Source: Thermoguttaceae bacterium (GTDB lineage Bacteria > Planctomycetota > Planctomycetia > Pirellulales > Thermoguttaceae). From it: a DNA stretch of 23,443 nt. Of this stretch, positions 15,614 to 21,978 are shown piece by piece; positions within the stretch are counted from its first letter, which is position 1, and every line of letters starts with the position of its first letter. The translations under genes and the position numbers were made by a program. The notes under the pieces were generated by a model. It ran no database searches and was not told the origin of the DNA. It was given only the letters and a program-made list of their open reading frames with translations. The stretch is taken from the NCBI GenBank assembly GCA_017454585.1, contig JAFTCU010000080.1, positions 1 through 23,443 of the forward strand. Direction: 5' to 3'.

Positions 15614-17674
15614 TCAAAGCGCACGCTGGATTTGATTTTCCAGCCGGCAAAGAAGCTCGTTCACACTCTGAACCGATTCTACCGTCTGAAGACGGAAATC
15701 CATCGTTCGCCATGATTCCACTTTTTTCTGCGCGGAAATGACCGTGCTGTGACTGCTGCACCCAAACGACTGGCTGATTTCCATAAGGGACTTGCGCGTG
15801 AATTTCCGGGCGAGCCACATCGCGAGCATACGCGGGTGCGAAACATTTCGCGTCCGTTTGCCCGAGGAAAGAAGTTTCACGTCGATTCCAAACTGAACCG
15901 CTACGTAACGCTTGATTTCGTCGAGCGAAACCGTTCTTCCCGGCTGGTTTACCAGACCATCCACGATTCGTTGAACAATACTCGTCCGCTCCTGCGCCGA
16001 AACCGGCCCATGATCCGCAAATTCCGGCTGACTGAATTGCGCACGGACCATCATTTCCAACGTATTGAGTTTTCCAATAAGCTCGCGGGCATCCCCCGTA
16101 CATAAAACGGCGATTTTGTGTTGCTGCTCTGAGGTAAGCGCAAGATTACGCAAGTGGCTCCCCCTCGAGAGGATCCCAAGCCGAACGTCAAAACTCGGCT
16201 CGTTCAAATGGCACTCACAACCACCGCGCAGGAAAGAACCGATTTCCGGCCCGAGCCCTTCCAGTTCCTTCAATTCACGATCCGAGGCGAGAACAATCTG
16301 TTTCCCGTGCCGCATTCTGTAGTTGAATATATTATGCAGCTCGGAAATCGTCCCCTTTTTGTCCAGCATAAACTGTAAATTATCGAGGATCAGTACGTCG
16401 CACCGACGATAAGTCTCCTGAAATTCCGATTTACGGCGTGGATCACGCAAACTGGCCACGAAATCATTCATGAATTCTTCACACGTTTTATAAACGACCG
16501 TAAATCCACAGGTCAGAGCCTTGCGATATATCGCGTCCAAAAGATGCGTTTTCCCCACTCCGGTCGGGCCAGTGAAAAGAATCGGCGACACCAGGCCCAA
16601 ATTCTGGATCAGGCTCATCGCGGTCGTGTACGCCACCCGATTGGAACTCCCACAAACGAATGACTCGAATGTCCCTGAAGAATACCCAATAACCCGCCCT
16701 TTGGGCTCCTGCGGCGGCACAAAGGCACGTGAGGCTAAAGAACGCGGTTTCGCGGTCGATTCTTCCACTGGGCCATTGGTTTCTTCCGCCTCGGAAAGTT
16801 TCATCACATTGGCCATAAGGGCCTGGAGTTTGTTCCCAGCCAAGCCGCTTTTCTTTTCAGATTTCGGCTCAACTTTTTGCTCAGCGCAGAGTTTCTCTTC
16901 CGGTTTGGCCTTTGATTTCGCTTTTGTTTTGGCTTTGGTCTTAATATTTTCGGGCACTGGCAGAACCGCTTCAACCACAGGTTCCGGCACGGAAAACCCG
17001 GGCTCCAGGAGTGATTTCCGGATTTTTCCCTCGGCGGCCATCTGGTCCATTAAATTCACGAAATCGGCCATCGTATCCCTGTTTTCCACGGGAGCCGGCG
17101 GCTGATCCGGTTTGACCGATGGTTCCACCCCGGAACACCAATCCTCACCACGTAAAAATTCCGACATTCCAGGAATACACGCCTGCTCCGCGGCCAAAAT
17201 CGCCTCACGAGATTTTTTCCGGCGCTCAGACAGAAGCTCCGAACGTGACGAACGTGACTTTACGGGTTCCGGACTGGTTTCCGTCTCAGCCCTGGTTACG
17301 GTTTTGCTCGCGCGGATCTGCGTCACCGTCCCGGATTTGGTCTGTGGAAGAGTCTGAACAGTCTGAAGAACCGGGTTCGCCTGCGTCAGTTCAACGCTAT
17401 TCATGGCGTCCACTTCTTCTCGTGTACAATACTGAACCGATCCGGAAAAAGTCGGAAAGAGTGCCCGAACCGCCTCGCCAAAAAGCCCCTGGAAATTTCG
17501 GCGGTACCAATCCAGAACAAACGGCGCTTCGGCAGAAATATATAGAGTGTCCGCAGTATCTCCGCACAAAAGCTGGAATTGCCCCTCAAACCACATTGCA
17601 AATGACTCATCGTCCACTTTTGCTCTGATGAATTGCAAAAAGGCTTTCTGGAGGTTAATTATACTACGTATCAC
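15614..17674 (-). CDS. dnaA: Chromosomal replication initiator DnaA, divergent and long
   Basis: About 686 residues (690 if a TTG at 17686 is used), against 400-520 for most DnaA. Order: domain I (LQFIRAKVDDESFAMWFEG), a very long disordered domain II (about residues 100-325, with a Lys/Ala-rich KTKAKTKAKSKAK run), the AAA+ domain with Walker A GPTGVGKTHLL (Lys379 in the 690-residue numbering), Walker B VLILDNLQF (D435, N436) and sensor 1 ASDRELKEL, then domain IV with VSHPRMLAMWLARKFTRKSL and the signature GCSSHSTVI (642-650). The usual signature is GRDHTTV, so the Asp and the preceding Arg are missing; Walker B usually reads IDD. GTG at 17674 and TTG at 17677 both fit an AAGGA site better than TTG at 17686, so the start is uncertain. 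It has its own strong promoter, and neither dnaN nor gyrB is nearby. Confidence 0.92.
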   Translation of the reverse strand: MIRSIINLQKAFLQFIRAKVDDESFAMWFEGQFQLLCGDTADTLYISAEAPFVLDWYRRNFQGLFGEAVRALFPTFSGSVQYCTREEVDAMNSVELTQANPVLQTVQTLPQTKSGTVTQIRASKTVTRAETETSPEPVKSRSSRSELLSERRKKSREAILAAEQACIPGMSEFLRGEDWCSGVEPSVKPDQPPAPVENRDTMADFVNLMDQMAAEGKIRKSLLEPGFSVPEPVVEAVLPVPENIKTKAKTKAKSKAKPEEKLCAEQKVEPKSEKKSGLAGNKLQALMANVMKLSEAEETNGPVEESTAKPRSLASRAFVPPQEPKGRVIGYSSGTFESFVCGSSNRVAYTTAMSLIQNLGLVSPILFTGPTGVGKTHLLDAIYRKALTCGFTVVYKTCEEFMNDFVASLRDPRRKSEFQETYRRCDVLILDNLQFMLDKKGTISELHNIFNYRMRHGKQIVLASDRELKELEGLGPEIGSFLRGGCECHLNEPSFDVRLGILSRGSHLRNLALTSEQQHKIAVLCTGDARELIGKLNTLEMMVRAQFSQPEFADHGPVSAQERTSIVQRIVDGLVNQPGRTVSLDEIKRYVAVQFGIDVKLLSSGKRTRNVSHPRMLAMWLARKFTRKSLMEISQSFGCSSHSTVISAQKKVESWRTMDFRLQTVESVQSVNELLCRLENQIQRAL

Positions 17675-17810
17675 CAAAACACCCAATCCTTGGAGGTTTT
17701 CATTTTGTCTATTTTAAACGGCTTTTTTCTTTTATTTTTCCAACCCAGCCAACCCATTTTAACACGTAAATTACCGAATGAAACGGGCCTTCCAGGAAGT
17801 AATTTCTTTA

Positions 17811-17838
17811 ATTATAATATACATTTGGAATTAGTCAA
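17811..17838 (-). promoter_or_regulatory. Strong predicted promoter of dnaA
   Basis: Minus strand: -35 TTGACT (17838-17833), 16-nt spacer, perfect -10 TATAAT (17816-17811). The start would be near 17804, with a leader of about 120-130 nt. A second TATAAT with a TTGGGT 17 nt upstream overlaps the 5' end of the coding frame and may be fortuitous. Confidence 0.65.
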
Positions 17839-17936
17839 ATCCCCCCTGAGAAAAGTTTTAAAAATTTTTTCAGAAACATTTGACCAACGAATGCATTAAC
17901 GTGTAAAATCCCGTTTCTTTTCCCCTTTGCCTTTTT

Positions 17937-17961
17937 TGGAAAAAACGGAAAAAACTCCGTC
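17937..17961 (-). terminator. Short terminator of the SNase-like gene
   Basis: Minus strand: ACGGA pairs with TCCGT over a GTTTTT loop and is followed by TTTTTT. The stem is only five pairs, so strength is uncertain, but it sits about 25 bases past the nuclease stop. Confidence 0.5.
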
Positions 17962-17984
17962 AAGCCGTCTAAATATAACCGAAC

Positions 17985-18494
17985 TCAGCGTGTCCTCGGG
18001 TTCATTTGACGCCACTTCCACGGCGGAATGGAATCTGGATTTGCCCAAAGCCCACGTTTGGCGTCCCTCGCTTTTTTCTGTGCCTGGCTGAGTTTTTGTT
18101 CCTGATTGTACCGGGAAAAATGCCAGGCCAAACCCGCCTCAAGCATTTTTTCCTCGACATCGACCGGAGGCAGGCCTTTTTCATCCTGGAGAAGCCAGAT
18201 TCGCCCGACATAACGGCCATATTGGTCGATTTTGTCAACTTTCACCATAATTCTCTTACCGGCGATGAGAGACTTGAGATATTTGAACGAGTCCATGCCA
18301 AATTCCTGATGGAGTTCCGGCGCGTCAATTCCCTGAAATCTCACACGCCGCTGTGGGCCCTCATCCGGCTGAAACTCAATCGTATCACCATCAGCCACAC
18401 GGAGAACTTTTCCAGTAACTGATTCCATTTCGGCAGACAGTGAAGAGACAAAACTCAAAACACAAACGAGAAACAAAAGAAAGCAGCGCTTCAT
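17985..18494 (-). CDS. Secreted thermonuclease-family (SNase) nuclease
   Basis: A 169-residue protein with a signal peptide (about 1-20, SSLSA-E) and one staphylococcal-nuclease domain. VTGKVLRVADGDTIEF opens the fold. The catalytic residues align as R52 and E60 with metal-binding D57 in VRFQGIDAPE, and R94 in DQYGRYVGR, matching R35, E43, D40 and R87 of the Staphylococcus enzyme. The tail ends KKARDAKRGLWANPDSIPPWKWR, usual for the family. It cleaves DNA and RNA with calcium outside the cytoplasm, probably for nutrient scavenging. The ATG at 18494 has a strong GAGAGGAA site. A longer in-frame extension to 18620 was not used because it runs through a tRNA gene. Confidence 0.9.
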   Translation of the reverse strand: MKRCFLLFLVCVLSFVSSLSAEMESVTGKVLRVADGDTIEFQPDEGPQRRVRFQGIDAPELHQEFGMDSFKYLKSLIAGKRIMVKVDKIDQYGRYVGRIWLLQDEKGLPPVDVEEKMLEAGLAWHFSRYNQEQKLSQAQKKARDAKRGLWANPDSIPPWKWRQMNPRTR

Positions 18495-18534
18495 AATCAA
18501 TTCCTCTCCCTGGGGCTGATCCTTTCCAATCCAC

Positions 18535-18571
18535 AAAAAAAATCGAATGTCCGAAAAACAAACATTCGATT
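18535..18571 (-). terminator. Intrinsic terminator of tRNA-His
   Basis: AATCGAATGT (18541-18550) and ACATTCGATT (18562-18571) form a perfect 10-bp stem. On the minus strand it is followed by six T. It begins 10 bases after the tRNA 3' end, so the tRNA is probably its own transcription unit. Confidence 0.85.
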
Positions 18572-18580
18572 TCGATGAAA

Positions 18581-18654
18581 TGTGGACGGTGGGATTCGAA
18601 CCCACGACAACCAGAACCACAATCTGGTGCTCTAGCCAACTGAACTACGTCCAC
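18581..18654 (-). tRNA. tRNA-His (anticodon GTG)
   Basis: A full cloverleaf of 74 nt: acceptor GTGGACG/CGTCCAC, D arm GTTC...GAGC, anticodon stem CCAGA/TCTGG with loop TTGTGGT (anticodon GTG), variable TTGTC, T arm GTGGG-TTCGAAT-CCCAC. CCA is not encoded. The base at position 73 is A, not the C normal for bacterial tRNA-His, although a G is encoded at position -1 (18655). The promoter and terminator are its own. Confidence 0.95.
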
Positions 18655-18693
18655 CATCTATAAAAACCGGGTTTCCCCCATCAAGTAAACAGA

Positions 18694-18721
18694 ATTTTAT
18701 CAGGAATTGATTTTTTGTCAA
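18694..18721 (-). promoter_or_regulatory. Strong predicted promoter of tRNA-His
   Basis: Minus strand: consensus -35 TTGACA (18721-18716), 16-nt spacer, -10 TAAAAT (18699-18694). The start would be near 18687, about 33 bases before the mature tRNA. Confidence 0.65.
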
Positions 18722-18738
18722 TGGGGGTGGTGGGAATT

Positions 18739-19179
18739 TTAACGGATTTTACGTCTTTCCTCCACAAAACGCTGAAATTCACCGGAACGCACATCTTTTT
18801 CCAGTTCCTCGACCGTAGCGTAAATCCGGTCGCTCAAAAACCTGACGGCCCAATTCAGCCTCAGCGGCGAAACCGTCACGACGACTGCTCCGTTCTGGTT
18901 CCCTTCCCACATTTCGATCGCCGTCCCCATGGAAGCTTCCGGAACAAAGGCCAGGATCACATCCATTTCACGGCATAAATAGTTATGGCCGAGAAAAACT
19001 TTTTTCCCAGCTTCATCCGTATAATGAATGGAATCGGAATGACCTTCAAAAGGGTCGAAAACATCCACGCCCGAAATATTCTCTTCAAGCAGATTCCTGA
19101 AATACGAGCGGTAATCCTGCGAATGCAATTTCATCTCGCAATAAGAACCCTGCATGATGCCTGCCAAAAAAACGCGCAT
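18739..19179 (-). CDS. Nucleoside 2-deoxyribosyltransferase-like protein
   Basis: A 146-residue cytoplasmic protein with the fold signature of nucleoside 2-deoxyribosyltransferases: FLAGIMQGS at the first strand, a central FDPFEGH, and PEASMGTAIEM (E81-x3-G85) where family members carry the glutamate nucleophile and the glycine-rich turn. The family transfers or hydrolyses deoxyribose or related N-glycosidic groups; many such proteins are nucleotide salvage or sanitation enzymes. The exact reaction here is not predictable. AAGG lies six bases before the ATG at 19179. It starts 32 bp after the FHA gene on the same strand and is probably its operon partner. Confidence 0.7.
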   Translation of the reverse strand: MRVFLAGIMQGSYCEMKLHSQDYRSYFRNLLEENISGVDVFDPFEGHSDSIHYTDEAGKKVFLGHNYLCREMDVILAFVPEASMGTAIEMWEGNQNGAVVVTVSPLRLNWAVRFLSDRIYATVEELEKDVRSGEFQRFVEERRKIR

Positions 19180-19211
19180 AATGTACCTTCATTACCCGAT
19201 TGAATAAACCC

Positions 19212-19904
19212 TCAATTTTCCGGTTGGGTCAATCTCTTGTAATAATCCGTCAGCCGGGAGAAAAGGTCCAAAAAACTCTGCCACTCACGAGGATTCAGCG
19301 AAACACGATTTGTAGTTTTACTCGTTCGGGCTTTTTCGAGAATCATTTTCATTCTGAGCTGCACGTAGGCTAAAAGATCCGCCAGACGTGCCGTTTGCGC
19401 AGCGCTCAGACTGGAAGGGAGTTCGGGAGGCGCAATGCTGTGCAGACGCTTCAGCGCGTCCTGAATATCGTAGGAGTAATTTTCCATCTCATTGATGAGA
19501 TTGATCGGCAGAAATTCAGGTGAATCTTCGGCGACAAGCAAACGAAGTGCCGCATCCTCGATCTGCAGGTCATCCAGTACGGCCAGACGCCTGACAATTT
19601 CTTTCCTTTTGCCAACAATGATGAGTGACTGCCCAACCGCGATCAAATCCCCCGCGTGGATCAAAGCAATATGGATCGGCTGCCCGTTCAGAAGCGTTCC
19701 ATTCGTGCTTTCAATATCGGTCAGAATAATTTCTCCGCCGTCTTCCTGAATTTTACAGTGGTATCGGCTTACCTTTTCATCGTGGAGTCGAATCGTATTC
19801 TGCGCTTCACGCCCCAAACTCACCGGAAGAGGAAGATCGTTAAACTCTTTTCCTTTATCTGTCCCGTCAATAATGCGAAGTGAAATGGTCGGATTGTCAC
19901 TCAT
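19212..19904 (-). CDS. FHA-domain protein with helical C-terminus
   Basis: A 230-residue soluble protein. The N-terminal 100 residues form a forkhead-associated domain with all hallmark positions: G31-R32, S46-R47-x-H49 in VSRYHCKI, and S67-N68-G69 in ESTNGTLLNG, followed by GDLIAVGQSLIIVG. It should bind a phosphothreonine peptide. The C-terminal half is helical, with no recognised domain. No Ser/Thr kinase or phosphatase lies in the window, so the partner is unknown. AGGGA precedes the ATG by six bases, and a consensus-like promoter lies at 19947-19976. The downstream gene codes for a deoxyribosyltransferase-like protein. Confidence 0.88.
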   Translation of the reverse strand: MSDNPTISLRIIDGTDKGKEFNDLPLPVSLGREAQNTIRLHDEKVSRYHCKIQEDGGEIILTDIESTNGTLLNGQPIHIALIHAGDLIAVGQSLIIVGKRKEIVRRLAVLDDLQIEDAALRLLVAEDSPEFLPINLINEMENYSYDIQDALKRLHSIAPPELPSSLSAAQTARLADLLAYVQLRMKMILEKARTSKTTNRVSLNPREWQSFLDLFSRLTDYYKRLTQPEN

Positions 19905-19946
19905 ATTTATTCCCTGAAAGATTACACGTATAATTCTTTATTCTCT

Positions 19947-19976
19947 ATAATATATACATCGAACGTTTTTTGTCAA
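19947..19976 (-). promoter_or_regulatory. Predicted promoter of the FHA-NDT-like operon
   Basis: Minus strand: -35 TTGACA (19976-19971), 18-nt spacer, -10 TATTAT (19952-19947). The leader to the FHA ATG is about 35 nt. Confidence 0.6.
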
Positions 19977-19979
19977 CCA

Positions 19980-20015
19980 TTTTTTTGCCTGTTTTCCCGA
20001 TTTTTGGCAAAAAAA
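19980..20015. terminator. Terminator-like inverted repeat downstream of the GNAT gene
   Basis: TTTTTTTGCC (19980-19989) and GGCAAAAAAA (20006-20015) form a 10-bp A/T-rich stem between the GNAT stop and the FHA promoter. A competing TTCCC/GGGAA pair overlaps. It could end GNAT transcription, but it is not followed by a T run. Confidence 0.4.
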
Positions 20016-20030
20016 GGGAAGAATGTTGCC

Positions 20031-20765
20031 TCAAACCTCGTGAGCGACCCAAATACTGGGAGCAACGTACGTCCCAAGATTTTTTTCAACACAAACTTCC
20101 AGCGGAACCGCACCCCCGGGAATCACGTAAGGGCCCGAGTCAGGAAAAATCAGTCCTGTCCAGTCACGCCACTGGTCGAGCGACGCCTCGATCCGGATCG
20201 AATTTCGCGCCGTCCCGATGATTTTCGCCCCCAGTCGTTTCTGGACCCGAAGCCACGCGTCAAAAGGAAGCCCGTCCGCACGCGTCCATTCTGCGTAACG
20301 TTCGATCGGGGTTAGCGGGTATTTTTCTTTCTGCGTTGGCCGTAAAGGAGCAATATAGCGCCGAAAACCATGTGCCTTTGCGATTTCCTTCATCGAAAAA
20401 ACGAGCCGTTCTGCCAGTCCTCGCCCACGAAAATCGGGATGAACCACCGCATTGGCTGCGCTCAAAGTAACTGGCTTGCGACCGTTTCGATAATCGTCAA
20501 GTGACTGCTGCAGGACCCAGTGCCAGCCGCGCGTCAGCAACTCGGAGTAATCCCCATTCCACGCCAACGGCACAGTCATTCCCGCGGCCATAATACGCCC
20601 GGAATCCGGGTCGGGAATTGCGAAATGAAAGTCAGGAAACGCCTTCAGGATTTCGGGCCAAAGGGGCCATGAAACCGGGTCCTCAACAAGGAAACGAGTC
20701 CAGCCGGCTTGAAAAAGCTTAAGAATTTGAGGACCAAGTGACGGATTTTGAGCAGTGGTTTGCAT
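20031..20765 (-). CDS. GNAT-family N-acetyltransferase
   Basis: About 244 residues. A GNAT core is visible: strand 4 NAVVHPDFRGRGLAERLV carries the acetyl-CoA pyrophosphate-binding R/Q-x-x-G-x-G/A loop (RGRGLA), followed by helix FSMKEIAKAHGF. The C-terminal part ends in PYVIPGGAVPLEV...GTYVAPSIWVAHEV, a tail shared by a subgroup of unknown substrate. It acetylates an amine or small molecule in the cytoplasm; the acceptor cannot be named. ATG at 20765 was chosen because the longer frame to 20876 runs into the dispersed repeat. It has no good ribosome binding site, so the start is tentative. A second ATG at 20831 is possible. Confidence 0.7.
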   Translation of the reverse strand: MQTTAQNPSLGPQILKLFQAGWTRFLVEDPVSWPLWPEILKAFPDFHFAIPDPDSGRIMAAGMTVPLAWNGDYSELLTRGWHWVLQQSLDDYRNGRKPVTLSAANAVVHPDFRGRGLAERLVFSMKEIAKAHGFRRYIAPLRPTQKEKYPLTPIERYAEWTRADGLPFDAWLRVQKRLGAKIIGTARNSIRIEASLDQWRDWTGLIFPDSGPYVIPGGAVPLEVCVEKNLGTYVAPSIWVAHEV

Positions 20766-20804
20766 AAATAAAAGGAAGTTTCCAAAATTTTCAAACTTTT
20801 TTAA

Positions 20805-21005
20805 AGGAAGTTCCCCAAACCTCCAGTCCATTTCCCAAGTGTGAGCGCAGTTTGGTTCAAGCCTCAATTTAAACACGGATTTTCACGGATTAAAAGGATT
20901 TTCACAGATTATTTAAAAAGAGTTTCGAGTGCATTTTTGTGATTCTCAATCCAATAAAACGAAATCCTTTTAATCCCTTAAATCCGTGAAAATCCGTGTT
21001 TAAAT
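20805..21005. repeat. Dispersed palindromic repeat, copy 2
   Basis: Terminal inverted repeats ATTTAAACACGG (from 20867) and CCGTGTTTAAAT (ending 21005) match those of copy 1 exactly. The left arm continues with near identity (ACGGATTTTCACGGATTA). The leftward 60 bases to AGGAAG at 20805 also align with copy 1, allowing small gaps. The right arm carries four ATCC units at 9-10-nt spacing. As in copy 1, it sits just upstream of a minus-strand gene. There is no coding potential. Confidence 0.8.
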
Positions 21006-21036
21006 AAAAGGTGGAAGTAAAATGGGCTTCATGTTC

Positions 21037-21178
21037 AGGCGGTGAGGTTTTTAAACCTCCTTTAATTCTTTTCAAGGGTCGGCAGACCCCGAGGAAATTC
21101 AGTGGTTCAAGTGTTTAATTATACCCGATTTTTCCAAAAAATCAACCCACCGCCTCCGGGGGGGCTTTTTATTTTTCC
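21037..21178 (+). promoter_or_regulatory. Hairpin-rich leader ending in a terminator-like stem
   Basis: AGGCGGTG (21037-21044) is complementary to CACCGCCT (21148-21155), enclosing two local hairpins: GAGGTT/AACCTC (21044-21059) and GGGTC/GACCC (21076-21089). The downstream strand overlaps the 5' half of a GCCTC/GGGGC stem followed by TTTTTATTTTT (21152-21176), so the two pairings exclude each other. This looks like an attenuator, but a separate promoter-like TATAAT at 21188-21193 lies past the terminator. It could equally be a plain insulating terminator. Confidence 0.35.
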
Positions 21179-21187
21179 TTCTTCGAT

Positions 21188-21193
21188 TATAAT
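21188..21193 (+). promoter_or_regulatory. Possible -10 box of the RNase Z-like gene
   Basis: A perfect TATAAT lies 21 bases before the ATG at 21215. No good -35 is visible at the right distance (the region is T-rich), and the leader would be only about 15 nt with AAGGA as ribosome binding site. Confidence 0.35.
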
Positions 21194-21214
21194 GAAGTCT
21201 TTAAGGAACCATAC

Positions 21215-21973
21215 ATGCAAGACATTTACTACAGAACTAAAAAACTGGGCAATTTGACCGTCCGGGGAGCATCGCGGGCGAGCATCCAGACGTTCTGGAA
21301 CGTTCCTGAGTATGAATTGGGGCTGGACGTTGGCGCACATCCGAGTGATTTCACGACTAAAATCCACCGGCTTTTCATTTCTCACACGCATCGTGACCAC
21401 ATTACGGGCTTGTACCAGTACATCGCAAGGCGCAGGAAAACGAATTTGGCTCCACCGGAGATTTACGTTCCGGAGTACTCGCTTGAGGCGGTGAGCAGAT
21501 TCCTCGGAGCGTTTCAGGAACTGGACGAAGCATGTTACCCATATAAGGTACACGGAATCAACGCGGGCGACCAGATCGAGTGGCAGACGGACGATGGCCG
21601 AACGTTTTGCGTGGAGGCGCTGGAAACTTTTCACCGAATTCCATCGCTTGGCTACGCGGTTTACGAAAACTCGGTCCCACGTCTGGCCTACACGGGCGAC
21701 ACGTTGCCGGAGGCGCTCGACCAAAACCCGGTTTTTTACGAGGCGGAGATCCTCATCATGGAAATGACTGCCAGCGGGACGGGGTACACGCCCGACCTCA
21801 TCCACCAGTACGAGCATACGCACCTGCAGGACGTTCTGGACCGTCGAAACCGATTCCAAAACCGCTGGATCGTGGCCGCGCATTTCACGTGCAAGCAGTC
21901 CTTTCCTGAGCTGTGCCGGAACGTTGCGGCTCATTTCCCCGACCGGCTCGGGGGCAGATTAATCGTTTGGTGA
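21215..21973 (+). CDS. RNase Z-like MBL-fold hydrolase
   Basis: A 252-residue metallo-beta-lactamase-fold protein. The metal motif SHTHRDHITGL (H57, H59, D61, H62) is complete. TFHRIPSLGY corresponds to the RNase Z block around a histidine before PSxGY, YTGDT carries the bridging Asp, and EHTHLQDV and AAHFT match the C-terminal His motifs. RNase Z removes tRNA 3' trailers, a fitting role in a genome whose tRNA-His lacks an encoded CCA. The usual flexible arm is not obvious and the protein is shorter than standard RNase Z (about 300), so it may be an RNase Z-like paralogue with another substrate. AAGGA precedes the ATG by nine bases. The ABC ATPase gene follows after 5 bp. Confidence 0.78.
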   Translation: MQDIYYRTKKLGNLTVRGASRASIQTFWNVPEYELGLDVGAHPSDFTTKIHRLFISHTHRDHITGLYQYIARRRKTNLAPPEIYVPEYSLEAVSRFLGAFQELDEACYPYKVHGINAGDQIEWQTDDGRTFCVEALETFHRIPSLGYAVYENSVPRLAYTGDTLPEALDQNPVFYEAEILIMEMTASGTGYTPDLIHQYEHTHLQDVLDRRNRFQNRWIVAAHFTCKQSFPELCRNVAAHFPDRLGGRLIVW

Positions 21974-21978
21974 ATTTT

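Larger units (their letters stand above)
17687..17984. other. AT-rich control region upstream of dnaA; weak origin candidate
   Basis: No gene is supported in these roughly 300 bases. They contain the strong dnaA promoter, the nuclease terminator, and two direct copies of TTAACRYGTAAA at 17759-17770 and 17896-17907 on either side of the promoter. No canonical DnaA box (TTATNCACA) was seen, so an origin call is speculative. Confidence 0.35.

Noticed and set aside
17660..17686. TTGGGT-N17-TATAAT as the main dnaA promoter
   Set aside because: It overlaps the predicted ribosome binding site and start codons of dnaA; the upstream TTGACT-N16-TATAAT is stronger and better placed.
18495..18620. Upstream extension of the nuclease frame
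   Set aside because: It translates the tRNA-His gene and its terminator; the ATG at 18494 has a strong ribosome binding site and a signal peptide.
20766..20876. N-terminal extension of the GNAT frame
   Set aside because: It runs into the dispersed repeat and has no ribosome binding site.
21913..21978. Upstream extension of the ABC ATPase frame
   Set aside because: It overlaps the end of the RNase Z-like gene and adds residues foreign to the family; the ATG at 21979 gives the normal N-terminus.
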